A DNA stretch of 64,000 nt. Source: Pseudomonas sp. CC6-YY-74. Lineage in GTDB: Bacteria; Pseudomonadota; Gammaproteobacteria; Pseudomonadales; Pseudomonadaceae. The DNA is taken from the NCBI RefSeq assembly GCF_002025205.1, contig NZ_CP019947.1:3448001-3512000 (forward strand), written 5' to 3'. This document shows, in pieces, positions 9,716-18,709 of this stretch. The position numbers were made by a program, and so were the translations under genes. A model generated the notes under the pieces. The model had not been told where the DNA came from, made no database searches, and saw nothing but the letters and a program-made list of their open reading frames with translations. Within the stretch, counting starts at the first letter, position 1. Each line of letters begins with the position of its first letter.

Positions 9716-11340
9716 GCAGCATCCTTGTTCAGGCGATCGGCCAGAATCATGTCGGCAGCCTTCTGCGCGACCATGATGGTTGGCGCGTTGGTATTGCCGG
9801 AAGTAATTGAAGGGAAGATGGAGGCATCGACCACCCTTAGTGCATCGAGACCGTGCACTCTCAGCATGGGGTCGACCACCGAGTGTCGAGGGTCTGGGCC
9901 CATTCCACAGGTACCCACCGGATGAAACACCGAGCCACAGCGCTCGCGGAAATCTTCGACTATGTCCTCGTCCGTCATGATATCCAGACAAGGGGGCATG
10001 GCCTCCTTGATCAGGCCACGCATCGCCTGGGTCCGGGCCATTTTTTGGATGAAGCGCCCACCGGCGATGACGTCAGCAATATCCTGCTCTTCAGACAAAT
10101 AATTAGGTCGAATGGCCGGCGGCACCTTGGGGTCGGCCGAACAAATATCTATGCGCCCCCGACTGAGTGGCTGGCAGGGCTGGAAAGACAGGATGAACCC
10201 CGAAAACGGATCGGGATTCATCAGCGGTCGCTTGCCTTCCGGGGCCGTAGAGTAAGTAATCGGGTTGAAATACAGCTGAATGTTTGGCTGAGTCGCATCA
10301 GAACGCGAGCGGACGAAGCCCCCACATTGATTCACGCCCAAACTTAACGGCCCCTTGCGACTCAACACATAGCGTAAACCCGCCGCCAGCTTGCCTCTCA
10401 GCGGGTAGAGCGCATCATTCAGCGTCGGCTCGGTCGCCTTGTAGAAATAGCTGACGGCGATGTGGTCCTGCAACTGCCCTCCGACCGCCTGCTGATCCAG
10501 CACCACGTCGATGCCGTGCTTGCGCAACAGCGCAGCAGGGCCGACACCAGAGAGCTGCAAGAGCTTAGGCGTGTTAACCGCCCCAGCACTGAGGATCACT
10601 TCGCGAGCTGCCTGGGCAGTAAATACCTGCCCGTTCTGTTCGAATTCGACACCCACCGCACGTCGCCCCTCGAACAACACTCGACGCACCAGCGCATGGG
10701 TCTCCAGGCGCAGATTGGCTCGGTCCAGCGCCGGGCGCAGAAAAGCGTCGGCCGAAGAGCAGCGCACGCCCTTGCGCGTATTGATCTGATAGAGACCAAC
10801 ACCTTCCGGAGTTGGACCATTAAAGTCGTCGGTGTAGGGTAGTTTCATCTCCTGGGCTGCGGCGAAAAAGTGCCGTTTCAATGGATGCATCTCGCGACTG
10901 ACGTCTGAGACATGCAGGGGGCCGCCAGGCCCGGCCTTACCCTCAGCATCAACCCGGCACTCAGAGCGCCTGAAGTAGCTCTCCACGTCAGTCCAGCCCC
11001 AGCCGACGTTGCCCTTGTCCAACCAGCTGTCAAAGTCGCTTGGCAGACCGCGGCAATAGACCAGGGCGTTGATTGAGCTGGAGCCACCAATTACCCGACC
11101 TCGGGGCCAGTAGCTGCTGCGGCCCTTCATCGCTTGCTCCGGCTCGGTCTCGAATTTCCAGTTGATGCGCTCGTCAAAGAAAGTCCGACCGTAACCGATT
11201 GGCAGTTTTATCCAGAAGCGGCGATCTGTGCCGCCGGCCTCAAGCACCAGCACGCGATTTCGAGCATCGGCGGATAGCCGATCCGCCAATACGCATCCAG
11301 CCGAACCGCTGCCCACAATGATGTAGTCGAATTCACCCAT
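9712..11340 (-). CDS. GMC-family FAD alcohol/choline dehydrogenase
   Basis: A 542-residue GMC oxidoreductase. FAD is bound by [17 protein letters not shown] (GxGxxG) at residues 5-21 and the LEAGG that follows. The GMC signature appears as [20 protein letters not shown]. The C-terminal active-site histidine lies in [10 protein letters not shown] and the second catalytic position in [13 protein letters not shown]. Length and motifs fit BetA-like or alkanol dehydrogenases. No signal peptide is seen. It is the first gene of the leftward cluster, 174 bases from the divergent LysR gene at 11515, which probably controls it. It likely oxidises a primary alcohol for the ALDH two genes downstream. Confidence 0.92.
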   Translation of the reverse strand: MGEFDYIIVGSGSAGCVLADRLSADARNRVLVLEAGGTDRRFWIKLPIGYGRTFFDERINWKFETEPEQAMKGRSSYWPRGRVIGGSSSINALVYCRGLPSDFDSWLDKGNVGWGWTDVESYFRRSECRVDAEGKAGPGGPLHVSDVSREMHPLKRHFFAAAQEMKLPYTDDFNGPTPEGVGLYQINTRKGVRCSSADAFLRPALDRANLRLETHALVRRVLFEGRRAVGVEFEQNGQVFTAQAAREVILSAGAVNTPKLLQLSGVGPAALLRKHGIDVVLDQQAVGGQLQDHIAVSYFYKATEPTLNDALYPLRGKLAAGLRYVLSRKGPLSLGVNQCGGFVRSRSDATQPNIQLYFNPITYSTAPEGKRPLMNPDPFSGFILSFQPCQPLSRGRIDICSADPKVPPAIRPNYLSEEQDIADVIAGGRFIQKMARTQAMRGLIKEAMPPCLDIMTDEDIVEDFRERCGSVFHPVGTCGMGPDPRHSVVDPMLRVHGLDALRVVDASIFPSITSGNTNAPTIMVAQKAADMILADRLNKDAA

Positions 11341-11514
11341 GCTTGTGCCTTATGCGCCCATTCCGTGTTTAAACGATTGCAGTTGTAGCGGTCCGACCTT
11401 CGGTAGTCGGTCTGCCGTACGCCAATCTTGTGGGTACACATAATTCAGGTAATCTAGCCATCAATCAAACAAGCAAAAATAGCCCTTTGGGGTCAATGGA
11501 TTAAACGCTAGCCT

Positions 11515-12408
11515 ATGAGTTACTCATTTCCCCACCTGCCCTGGTTGCGCTCTTTCGAGGCAGCTGCGCGCAACTTGAGCTTCACCGCAGCGGCCAGCGA
11601 ATTGCATCTATCGCCCGCAGCAGTGAGCCTGCAAATTCGCTCGCTGGAGCAACACTTGGGATTTCCCCTGTTTGAGCGACTGCCACGCGGCGTGCGGCTT
11701 ACCGATATGGGCCGCGCCTACCTACCGTCAATTCGCAAGGCCTTCGATGGGCTTTCGCTTTCAACCGTGGGCCTGTTCGGCAGCAGGGGCGATCGGTCAG
11801 TGACGGTTCGTTCTACGGCTTCATTCGCAATCCTCTGGCTGGCACCGCGCCTTAACTCATTCTTGGAGGCCTACCCAGATATTGATGTGCGTCTGTTTAC
11901 AGCTATATGGGCGGATGCGCTGGAGGCCGATCAGTCGGATATTGACATCCGCTTCGGCGACGGCCGCTGGGAGGGCTATGAGGTAGAGCTGATCAGGAAA
12001 GAGTCGTCAGTGCCTGTGTGTAGTCCAACGTGGCACAGTCGAGCGGGCAGCCCAGCGGAGCTGGCCGAATACGCCCAGCGCCACCTGATTCATATCATGG
12101 GCTGCGAAGACCTTTGGACGCGCTGGTTTCGCGCAGCCGGCGCAGAAAACTACACCGCCCCAAAAGGTATTCAGGTTGACTCTTCGCTCATCGCCCTGGA
12201 GCTAGCCTGCGCGGGCTCTGGTTGCGCCCTGATACTACGAAGTTTCACGACCCCTTACATAGAAGCCGGTCGGCTGATTTCGCCCTTTGAAGGAGAGCTG
12301 AAAATTGAACAGTCCCATTATTTACTCCTTCCCGAAGGTGAAGAGCCCCCGCGTCCAGAGGTGCTGCTCTTTCGCGAGTGGTTACTAAACACCGCAAAGT
12401 CAGCGTGA
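11515..12408 (+). CDS. LysR-family regulator (GcvA-like)
   Basis: A 297-residue LysR-type activator/repressor. The N-terminal winged helix-turn-helix is clear: LRSFEAAARNLSFTAAASEL, then HLSPAAVSLQIRSLEQ and FPLFERLPRGVRLT. An effector-binding domain fills the rest, with the GcvA-like region SDIDIRFGDGRW. It is transcribed divergently from the GMC-dehydratase-ALDH-ABC cluster, the usual layout for a LysR controlling its neighbour. The shared intergenic region (11341-11514) should hold the binding site, which I could not define. Confidence 0.92.
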   Translation: MSYSFPHLPWLRSFEAAARNLSFTAAASELHLSPAAVSLQIRSLEQHLGFPLFERLPRGVRLTDMGRAYLPSIRKAFDGLSLSTVGLFGSRGDRSVTVRSTASFAILWLAPRLNSFLEAYPDIDVRLFTAIWADALEADQSDIDIRFGDGRWEGYEVELIRKESSVPVCSPTWHSRAGSPAELAEYAQRHLIHIMGCEDLWTRWFRAAGAENYTAPKGIQVDSSLIALELACAGSGCALILRSFTTPYIEAGRLISPFEGELKIEQSHYLLLPEGEEPPRPEVLLFREWLLNTAKSA

Positions 12409-12669
12409 AGTAGCCCGTTGCGCCTGCAAGGACTGCCTCCTAATTAGTAGTTTGTTCACCATAATGTATCGTTCAGGTCGTCCCGTGCTTTGCAGTGCAG
12501 GACGCGCTTAGGATCACGGATGATCGACCATCGCCTGGGAAGCTGCTGACAGTTGCTGTCCATACCTAGTAAGCCGTTTCCCCGTGCGCACTAATAGTTT
12601 TCCGTGCCGACGGGGGGGGCAAACGATTTGGAGCAATGCACCCACATCAGGCCCTGACAACGATCAGAG

Positions 12670-13210
12670 ACCCGGATCACGCAACTTGCAATTCTCATAG
12701 CACGCTTCAGATGCGTGCAGCGTCAGTGCGCCAAACACCAGGAGCCGCTGACAGTGCGCGGGGTCTGCCCGCTACACGATGTCGGCAAAGGCTTGACACC
12801 GATGGCCGATTGGCCCGGCATATTGCCCATGAGCAACGCGGACTGAAGACGATCAGCGCGATCAACGAGCGCAGCAAGGCACCGAAGGACTGCCAGGATC
12901 TGGCCCTGCTGGCCGGTGAGTACTACACACACGGCCATCGCGCCCTTGAGCTGAAAGCCTCGCCCCTACTGGAGCTGTTGCAGCACTTCGATGTGTTTCG
13001 CCGCCCGCAACGCTTCGAGGCGCTCATCGCAGCCTGCGGAATGGATGCCTGGGGCGGGGCGGACTGGAACAGCGCAACTACCTGCAAGCTGCCCACCTAC
13101 GCGGTGCCATGCAGGCGGCTCGCTCCATGGAGGTACAGTCGCTGCCGGAGCAGGGCTTGCAAGGCCCCGAACAGGGCGAGGCACTCATGACCTACAAAGC
13201 ACAGCCATAG
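12670..13210 (+). pseudogene. cca: Remnant of tRNA CCA-adding enzyme (C-terminal HD part), frameshifted
   Basis: Three forward frames in succession match the C-terminal half of multifunctional CCA-adding/repair enzymes. First comes LTVR....[15 protein letters not shown] with the HD metal motif, then [29 protein letters not shown] and [16 protein letters not shown], then [18 protein letters not shown] and [15 protein letters not shown] to a stop at 13210. Frame changes fall in CCC at 12814-12816 and near 13048-13054, each explainable by one missing base. The N-terminal nucleotidyltransferase domain is absent, so this copy is dead even if the indels were errors. It is convergent with folK, 20 bases away. 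Confidence 0.85.
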
Positions 13211-13230
13211 GCCAAACCGTGCAACCGACG

Positions 13231-13770
13231 TCAACGGTGCGCGGGGAAGGTTTGGCGCAGCTCGACGGGGGTCAGCTCGGCCCCCCGCCACTGGAATGCC
13301 ACAGGGTGAAGCTGCTGCTCGATCTGCGCACTCTGCCACAGGGCAGCAAAACTACACTGTTCAGCCGGATGCAGGTCATTTGGCACCAATAGCGCCAACG
13401 GCCAGAGCACAAAGGCGTTTTTCAGAATTTCTGCACGCGGCAGCACCACCCCGTCGAAATTGCCGACCTGATCGCCATACAGCAGCACATCGATATCCAG
13501 CGGCAAGCCCTTGCGCCCGGGTGCATAACGACCATTGTCCGCCTCGATGAATTTCAGCCGCCGATCCAGCTCACCCAACGGCAGCTCGCTGTAGCCCGCC
13601 ACCACCAGGTTCAAGAAGGGTCCACTCTTGATGCCCACCGCCTGGCTTTCGAATACCGGCGAGCAGCGCATGTCGCGCAACATTGGGGTCAACGCATCGA
13701 GCCCGGCCTGCAAATGCGCCTCACGCTCGATATTGCTGCCCAGACCTAGCACAACCGGAGTTAGCGACAT
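13231..13770 (-). CDS. folK: 2-amino-4-hydroxy-6-hydroxymethyldihydropteridine pyrophosphokinase
   Basis: A 179-residue FolK, which transfers pyrophosphate from ATP to 6-hydroxymethyl-dihydropterin in folate synthesis. Visible are the N-terminal VLGLGSNIER, the pterin-site region FESQAVG....FLNLVV, RRLKFIEADNGRY, and the Mg-binding LPLDIDVLLYGD. The ATG lies inside the end of the folB frame, so the pair was coupled. It is the only intact gene of a folB-folK-cca block that sits inside the island, so it is probably an extra copy of a housekeeping gene. The C-terminal tail after SFAALWQSAQ looks slightly longer than some homologues. Confidence 0.9.
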   Translation of the reverse strand: MSLTPVVLGLGSNIEREAHLQAGLDALTPMLRDMRCSPVFESQAVGIKSGPFLNLVVAGYSELPLGELDRRLKFIEADNGRYAPGRKGLPLDIDVLLYGDQVGNFDGVVLPRAEILKNAFVLWPLALLVPNDLHPAEQCSFAALWQSAQIEQQLHPVAFQWRGAELTPVELRQTFPAHR

Positions 13771-14116
13771 CCGTGCTCGATCTCCACGCCAACACCATTA
13801 ACCGCTGCCGGTACTGCACCAGGCTTGGTCCACCTGAAGTGCAGCCTGGGAATCTGGAACTCGCTCATCAACACCTCGACTGCCACTCGGCAAAGGGTTC
13901 CACCAGAATGAACTGCGCTTCGCTGGCGAAGCCCTGGACATGCGCCGACACCGCTGTGTAATTGAGCGACTTGCTCAGCTCATCACCAGCCGTTGCCGGG
14001 CGATTGTCCCAACCCAGGCACAGATCCAGGCGCAAGTACTGCCGAATAGTACGTTCCCAGTCGTAGGTGCCGATTACCGTATCGACTTCCAGGCCTTTAA
14101 TAAAAACTGCGTTCAA
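13761..14116 (-). pseudogene. folB: Dihydroneopterin aldolase, single frameshift
   Basis: FolB cleaves dihydroneopterin to the FolK substrate. From a TTG at 14116 (preceded by GGAGAG) the frame reads VFIKGLEVDTVIGTYDWE, then LDLCLGWDNRPAAT-like sequence, SLNYTAVSAHVQGFASEAQF and EPFAEW. The frame is lost near 13876. Sequence LMSEFQIPRLHFRWTKPGAV to VGVEIEHGCR continues in another frame to a stop at 13761. One added base would restore a normal protein of about 118 residues. It is therefore a recent inactivation or a sequence error. The three-gene order matches what I recall of the Pseudomonas folB-folK-cca locus. Confidence 0.85.
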
Positions 14117-14173
14117 GCACTCTCTCCACAACACGCCAAGGCCTTGCCATATCGCTGGCTTACCGAGTAACAA

Positions 14174-14311
14174 CTACTGTGCATGACTACATGGCGTTGA
14201 AAAAGGCAACGCCACTTTTGCGCAAGAATTCGCATCGCGCCGGAATTTCGGCAAAGCCCAAGGCGTTCGGATCCGATGCGACGGTCCGCGTGTTCTTTTT
14301 CCCCTGCCCAT
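14174..14311 (-). CDS. Small unrecognised ORF downstream of a TetR-type operator
   Basis: A 45-codon frame starting at an ATG with AGGAGA eight bases before it, a good translation start. The product is basic (MGRGKRTRGPSHRIR at the N-terminus) and matches nothing I know. The palindrome GACCGATCGGTC lies 50 bases upstream of the start, the position expected for an operator. It may be the stub of a larger gene that once belonged to the TetR regulon: a neighbouring frame reads NTRTVASDPNALGFAEIP and would be joined by one base change. Confidence 0.35.
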   Translation of the reverse strand: MGRGKRTRGPSHRIRTPWALPKFRRDANSCAKVALPFSTPCSHAQ

Positions 14312-14360
14312 CGTGAGCGTCTCCTGTAGCTCTGATACGATTGCCGGCGCTCTCATTACC

Positions 14361-14372
14361 GACCGATCGGTC
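14361..14372. promoter_or_regulatory. Palindromic operator, TetR type (orphan copy)
   Basis: A perfect 12-bp palindrome GACCGATCGGTC, extended on the right to CAGTATAA. It shares its core with the two palindromes in front of the TetR gene (15151-15186) and is presumably bound by the same protein. It precedes the small leftward ORF at 14174-14311 and lies downstream of the TetR gene. Confidence 0.6.
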
Positions 14373-14483
14373 AGTATAACGTTTTATACCACAGAACCCA
14401 ATGCGCGGATTATCAAGCAAAGCGCAGGCAGCCAGTCAACCGATCAGCGCGAAAATCTCGCTGTCCGTCAGGTCATAATCTAT

Positions 14484-15086
14484 TCAGGCCTTGAGACCAG
14501 GCAGCATCAGCTCACAGAAAAAATTGGCAATTTCCTCCGGCGTCTGACGCCCCCCTGGACGAATCCAGAGATAGGTGTAGTGGTGCATGCCGAGCACAGC
14601 CTTGACGGCCAGCGAGTCGGCTGTATGAAACACACCCTCGGCGACACCGATCTTCAGGATATCGGTCCAGACGCGTTCGTATTGTCGGTGTAGCTCCAAC
14701 AATTCCAGCTTGCGCTCGCCCACGACCGAATGAACTTCACGAAAGCACACCGTCAGCTCCGCGAGATGGTCGACGATAGTGGCCATTACGACCCCTGAAT
14801 ACCGGCGAAATCGGGCTTCCGCCAACATGGGTGTAGCCAGTAGAGCATCGCCCGCGTTCAGCAGTTCGCGCAGATAGCGACTAGTGATTTCGAACAGAAG
14901 CTCTTCCTTACTGGAGATATGGTAGTAGAGCGCGCCCCTTCCGAGGCCAGTGGCCTTTTCAAGATCCGCCATGCCCGTCGCATGGAAGCCGCGAGTTGCG
15001 AACAACTCTGCAGCCACCTTGAAAATCCGTTCCTTGCTTCCGCCCGTATTCGCGTCCCCATCCGAAGTCGCATTGGTCTTTACCAT
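14484..15086 (-). CDS. TetR-family transcriptional regulator
   Basis: A 200-residue TetR repressor. The N-terminal domain has KERIFKVAAELFATRGFHAT then MADLEKATGLGRGALYYHIS and KEELLFEI, a standard TetR helix-turn-helix. The C-terminal ligand domain contains VHSVVGERKLELLELHRQYE and resembles regulators of fatty-acid or acyl-CoA genes. The open frame is longer, but the ATG at 15086 has AAGGA at proper spacing. It is divergent from the AtoE-thiolase operon, and the shared region holds two palindromes of the type this family binds. It probably represses that operon and itself, released by an acyl-CoA. Confidence 0.9.
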   Translation of the reverse strand: MVKTNATSDGDANTGGSKERIFKVAAELFATRGFHATGMADLEKATGLGRGALYYHISSKEELLFEITSRYLRELLNAGDALLATPMLAEARFRRYSGVVMATIVDHLAELTVCFREVHSVVGERKLELLELHRQYERVWTDILKIGVAEGVFHTADSLAVKAVLGMHHYTYLWIRPGGRQTPEEIANFFCELMLPGLKA

Positions 15087-15150
15087 TTTTCTCATTCCTT
15101 CTGCCCAAATTACCGCCCTAGAGCGGGAAACTTTCACAACCAATAATAGC

Positions 15151-15186
15151 ACTGACCGATCGGTACATTAAATATTGACCGGTCAG
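15151..15186. promoter_or_regulatory. Two palindromic operators in the TetR/AtoE divergent promoter
   Basis: Two sites lie about 12 bases apart: ACTGACCGATCGGTACA (core ACCGATCGGT at 15155-15164) and ATTGACCGGTCAGTAC (core TGACCGGTCA at 15176-15185). Both are near-perfect palindromes of the CGGTCAGT-type half-site common among TetR/FadR-like regulators. They lie 65 bases upstream of the TetR start and about 120 bases before AtoE, so one repressor could control both directions. Confidence 0.7.
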
Positions 15187-15302
15187 TACAGATCATCTAT
15201 AAATCTAGCTATCTGTTGCGCTAGTTGCTGCTCTCTAGCGGAGCAATTAGGACGATTCCACACAAAAACAAGAGGCGACCTACCGGTTGCAGGAGAAACG
15301 TC

Positions 15303-16775
15303 ATGTTGCAGACTGCAGGCGCGTTTTGCGCAAGATTGTCTCGGGAATACATACCCAATCCCTTCATTTTTGCCATCATCCTCTCGGTAGTTGTCTATCT
15401 GCTTGGGATCGCTCTGACCGATTCGGGGCCGTTCCAGATGGTCGAGTACTGGTATGGCGGCTTCTGGAATCTGCTCAGTTTTGCGATGCAAATGGTCGTG
15501 ATTTTGCTGTTCGGTCACGTGCTCGCATCCTCGCCCCCCGCTCTCAGGATTATCGGTTGGGCAGCGCGCCTGCCAAACAGTGCCGGGCAGGCTATCGTTC
15601 TGATCACAGTGCTGGCTGTGGTCTTCGGCTTCATCAGCTGGGGGTTAGGCCTGATCATCGGGGCCATTGCGGCCAAGGAGGTTTGCCTTCAGGCCAAGCG
15701 ACGCGGCATCAAAGTTCACTATCCGCTCGCAGCGGCAGCGGGATTTTCCGGACTCATCATTTTCAACTGCGGCTTTTCCGCCTCGGCCCCATTATTGGTA
15801 AACACGGAAGGCCATTTCCTGGCAGACAAAATCGGTCTGATTCCAATCGCCGAGACAATCTTCACACCCTACAACCTCATCGTTATCACAGCCTTCCTTT
15901 TGATCATTCCGCTGGTCTATCGCGCCATGCATCCGGCCGAGACACAAACTGAAGAAGTAAGCGATGAGCCCGTCGATACACCCCAACAACTACCGTTTTC
16001 GGTTGGCACGGGAGACGCGGCCACGGCCATGCAGCGCTCGGCTGTAGAGTTTGATCAGCTCTTTCAGATCAGCCCGACCGGAGTGATGACAGCCGCTCCC
16101 ACAGAATTTGACCAAATCGGTAGTGAGCAAGCGGCTCGGTCGTTCGCCGAGCGCCTTGAACAGGCGCAACCTCTGTCCTGGCTGGTTGCAGTCGCGGGAT
16201 TGAGCTACCTGGGTTATCACTTCACGACCAAGGGCTTCGACCTCAACCTCAACATCGTCAACTTCACCCTGTTGATCCTTGGGTTAATCGCTTACAAAAC
16301 ACCCACAGATTATGTCGAAGCGATCGACGATGGCATCCGAAGCTGTGGCCAGATCGTTCTGCAGTTTCCGTTCTATGCCGGGATCATGGGAATGATGGCT
16401 AGCTCAGGTCTTGTGTCGATCTTCGCGGAGTCTCTGGTCGCAGCATCCAACCAGTACACATTCCCGCTGATGACACTCATCAGTTCGGCCATCACCAACC
16501 TGTTCGTTCCTTCGGCTGGGGGGCAGTGGGCCGTGCAAGGCCCGCTATTGATAGAGGCCGCACAAAAAATCGGGGCAGATATCGGTGTCACTGTAATGGC
16601 CTTCTCCTATGGCGATCAGCTCACCAACGGCATTCAGCCTATGTGGATGCTGCCCCTGCTTGGCGTTACAGCGCTTAAAGCCCGCGAAATTCTTGGTTAC
16701 ACGGCAGTAATGATGATGGTTGCGTTTGTGATATTCGGCGTCGGCGTCACAATTCTTCCGCTGTTATTTACTTGA
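15303..16775 (+). CDS. atoE: Short-chain fatty acid permease, AtoE family
   Basis: A 490-residue membrane protein of the AtoE/TIGR00366 family, which takes up short-chain fatty acids such as acetoacetate or butyrate. About a dozen hydrophobic segments are visible, starting YIPNPFIFAIILSVVVYLLG. Conserved stretches include FGFISWGLGLIIGAIAAKE and VPSAGGQWAVQGPLLIEA and the late GDQLTNGIQPMWMLPLLG. The ATG at 15303 follows AGGAG at good spacing; an earlier in-frame start lacks one. A hydrophilic loop of about 80 residues (after HPAETQTEE) sits mid-protein. It leads a forward operon with a thiolase and a MaoC hydratase, consistent with 3-keto or short acid use. Confidence 0.9.
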   Translation: MLQTAGAFCARLSREYIPNPFIFAIILSVVVYLLGIALTDSGPFQMVEYWYGGFWNLLSFAMQMVVILLFGHVLASSPPALRIIGWAARLPNSAGQAIVLITVLAVVFGFISWGLGLIIGAIAAKEVCLQAKRRGIKVHYPLAAAAGFSGLIIFNCGFSASAPLLVNTEGHFLADKIGLIPIAETIFTPYNLIVITAFLLIIPLVYRAMHPAETQTEEVSDEPVDTPQQLPFSVGTGDAATAMQRSAVEFDQLFQISPTGVMTAAPTEFDQIGSEQAARSFAERLEQAQPLSWLVAVAGLSYLGYHFTTKGFDLNLNIVNFTLLILGLIAYKTPTDYVEAIDDGIRSCGQIVLQFPFYAGIMGMMASSGLVSIFAESLVAASNQYTFPLMTLISSAITNLFVPSAGGQWAVQGPLLIEAAQKIGADIGVTVMAFSYGDQLTNGIQPMWMLPLLGVTALKAREILGYTAVMMMVAFVIFGVGVTILPLLFT

Positions 16776-16790
16776 ATGAGGTGCTACTCG

Positions 16791-17012
16791 ATGAATAAGA
16801 ACATCAATGCACCCCAAGCTCTCTGGTCACCCAATAAAGCGCAAATCGAGAGCGCACAGATAACCCGCTTCGCTCATTTCTTGAGGCTCGAACGCATTAT
16901 GCGCGTACCGGGCGAACAGATCCGGACCGGGATGCCGCTCAGCGTGGATTGGGAAGAACGGGGCGATCTGACCTTTCCTGTACTCCGGTTGAAGAACGAG
17001 TACTCGAGATGA
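16791..17012 (+). pseudogene. Acetoacetyl-CoA synthetase N-terminal stub fused to unrelated sequence
   Basis: From ATG at 16791, 73 codons. The first 30 or so, with QALWSPNKAQIESAQITRF, match the start of acetoacetyl-CoA synthetases. The rest (RIMRVPGEQIRTGMPLSV and WEERGDLTFPVLR) does not fit that family, so a deletion seems to have joined the AACS start to another sequence. The stop overlaps the thiolase start as ATGA. An AtoE-AACS-thiolase order would make sense for acetoacetate use, which suggests most of the AACS gene was lost here. The leftover frame may persist because it couples translation to the thiolase. Confidence 0.6.
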
Positions 17013-18199
17013 TCACTGGCATGACCACTGAATACACTCCGGTGTTGCTCGACGGCATTCGCACTCCATTCGGCAAACTCGGCGGCGCGCTCGCCGGGCT
17101 AAGTGGCAGGCAACTGAACGCCATCGCACTGAAAGCCTTGCTCAAACGTCAGCCCGAACTCGTCGAGTGCGATGGCGTGCTACTCGGCCAAGTTCTTCAA
17201 GCCGCGCAAGGCCAGAATCCGGCACGCCTGGCCGCGGTCGACGCTGGCGTCGCGTCCACCGTCCCGGCCGCTACCATGAACAGCGTGTGTCTGGCCGGCC
17301 TGGGTACGGTCGCCGATGCGGCTCGACGCATCCGCTTGGGGGAAGGGAAAGCCTTTCTGGTAGGAGGCGGCGACTCCATGTCGCGTGCGCCGCATACCAG
17401 CCTTTTGCGCCCGGGCGTGCCACGACCGGGCAGCTTGGAGCTAGTCGATACATTGATTCGCGACGGCCTCTGGTGTTCGCTGACCGACGAAGGAATGGGG
17501 GATGTCTCCGAGCGGGCGAACCAGGCGTTGGGTATCAGCCGCGTCACCCAGGATGACATCGCGCTCAGATCTCAGCGCCTGGCAAGCCAGGCGGTTGCAG
17601 CGGGTCGCCTGCGCGAGGAAATCATCCCGATTACGATTGGCAACACGACGCTGGAACAGGACGAGGGTATCCGCGCCAACATCAGTGCCGAACGACTAGC
17701 GAAACTCAAGCCTGCCTTTGTCGCGGGCGGGTCTATCACTGCGGGAAACGCTTCGCAGATGAGTGACGGAGCTTCGGTCGGAGCCTTGACTTCGCTGGCC
17801 TACGCCGAGGCGCTCGGACGTGAGCCACTAGCTCGGATCGTCGCGTTCGCCGAGGTTGCCGGACCGGACAATACCTTGCACCTCAAGCCAGCATTTGCGG
17901 TGGAAAGAGCGCTCGACCGGGCGGGCTTGCGGCTGAGCGATATTGACCTTTTCGAAATCAACGAGGCTTTTGCCGCTGTCGTGGCCGCAAGCTGCTCGCG
18001 GTTGAGCATCCCGATAGACGTGGTGAACGTAAATGGCGGTGCGATTGCCATCGGCCACCCGCTCGGCGGCACAGGTTTTCGTCTGTTACTTACTCTTGCA
18101 CACCAGCTTGTCCGCCAACAGGCGCGCTACGGGGTGGCCTGCATGTGTGGTGGGGGTGGGCAAGGTTTTGCAGTAATCATAGAGAGGATGAAGCGATGA
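17009..18199 (+). CDS. Acetyl-CoA acetyltransferase (thiolase)
   Basis: A 396-residue thiolase. It cleaves a 3-ketoacyl-CoA (or joins two acetyl-CoA). The nucleophilic cysteine sits in MNSVCLAGLGTV, the catalytic histidine in NVNGGAIAIGHPLGGTG, and the second cysteine in CMCGGGGQGF. GIRTPFGKLGGALAGLSG is the usual N-terminal segment and DLFEINEAFAAV the conserved N-E-A-F region. The start at 17009 overlaps the previous stop; ATG at 17021 is an alternative. The gene overlaps the MaoC gene as ATGA. In contrast to the thiolase-like gene at 23643, all catalytic residues are present. Confidence 0.93.
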   Translation: MITGMTTEYTPVLLDGIRTPFGKLGGALAGLSGRQLNAIALKALLKRQPELVECDGVLLGQVLQAAQGQNPARLAAVDAGVASTVPAATMNSVCLAGLGTVADAARRIRLGEGKAFLVGGGDSMSRAPHTSLLRPGVPRPGSLELVDTLIRDGLWCSLTDEGMGDVSERANQALGISRVTQDDIALRSQRLASQAVAAGRLREEIIPITIGNTTLEQDEGIRANISAERLAKLKPAFVAGGSITAGNASQMSDGASVGALTSLAYAEALGREPLARIVAFAEVAGPDNTLHLKPAFAVERALDRAGLRLSDIDLFEINEAFAAVVAASCSRLSIPIDVVNVNGGAIAIGHPLGGTGFRLLLTLAHQLVRQQARYGVACMCGGGGQGFAVIIERMKR

Positions 18200-18651
18200 G
18201 CGAAGTAACCAAGCAAGTTAATGGCTGGACCGGAACACGGAAGGGCATGCCTCAAGTCGGCGCCTCCGCCGAGCGCGGCAAGGACGTCACGCTGGCTGAT
18301 ATTGAGCTTTTTAGTGCAATGACCGGCGACCGAAACCCTTTGCATACAGACAAGGCAGCAGCCGAAGCCTCCCGCTTCGGTGGACTGATAGTCCAAGGTG
18401 GGGTGACAACGGGGATGCTCAATGCGGTGGTCGCCGAAGACCTTCCGGGGCCGGGAACAGTATTCATGAGTGTGGAATGGAAATTCATTAAACCGACTTA
18501 TGTTGGCGATCGAATCACGGCATCCGTCAAGGTCCTAGAGGTTCGTGAAGACAAGCCTTTCTGCACAATAGAGACCAAGGTGCACAACCAGAAAGGCGAG
18601 CTCTGCCTTGAAGGCAAGGCAGTGACGTACACAGCTGACCTGCCCCGCTGA
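18196..18651 (+). CDS. MaoC-like (R)-enoyl-CoA hydratase
   Basis: A 151-residue hot-dog fold protein of the MaoC/PhaJ family, which hydrates enoyl-CoA to (R)-3-hydroxyacyl-CoA. The catalytic Asp/His signature is clear: LFSAMTGDRNPLHTDKAAA, followed by RFGGLIVQGGVTTGMLN. A GAGAGG ribosome site precedes the ATG, which overlaps the thiolase stop by four bases. With the thiolase and AtoE it suggests breakdown of crotonyl/3-hydroxybutyryl-type compounds. Confidence 0.9.
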   Translation: MSEVTKQVNGWTGTRKGMPQVGASAERGKDVTLADIELFSAMTGDRNPLHTDKAAAEASRFGGLIVQGGVTTGMLNAVVAEDLPGPGTVFMSVEWKFIKPTYVGDRITASVKVLEVREDKPFCTIETKVHNQKGELCLEGKAVTYTADLPR

Positions 18652-18709
18652 ATTACCCGTAGCCTGCTGCTCTGCGGGCTGCCCTCCAATAAATCTAGAG
18701 GTCACTGAA

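Noticed and set aside
16776..17012. Full-length small gene of its own family
   Set aside because: Its first part is plainly the start of an acetoacetyl-CoA synthetase, so it is a truncated fusion.
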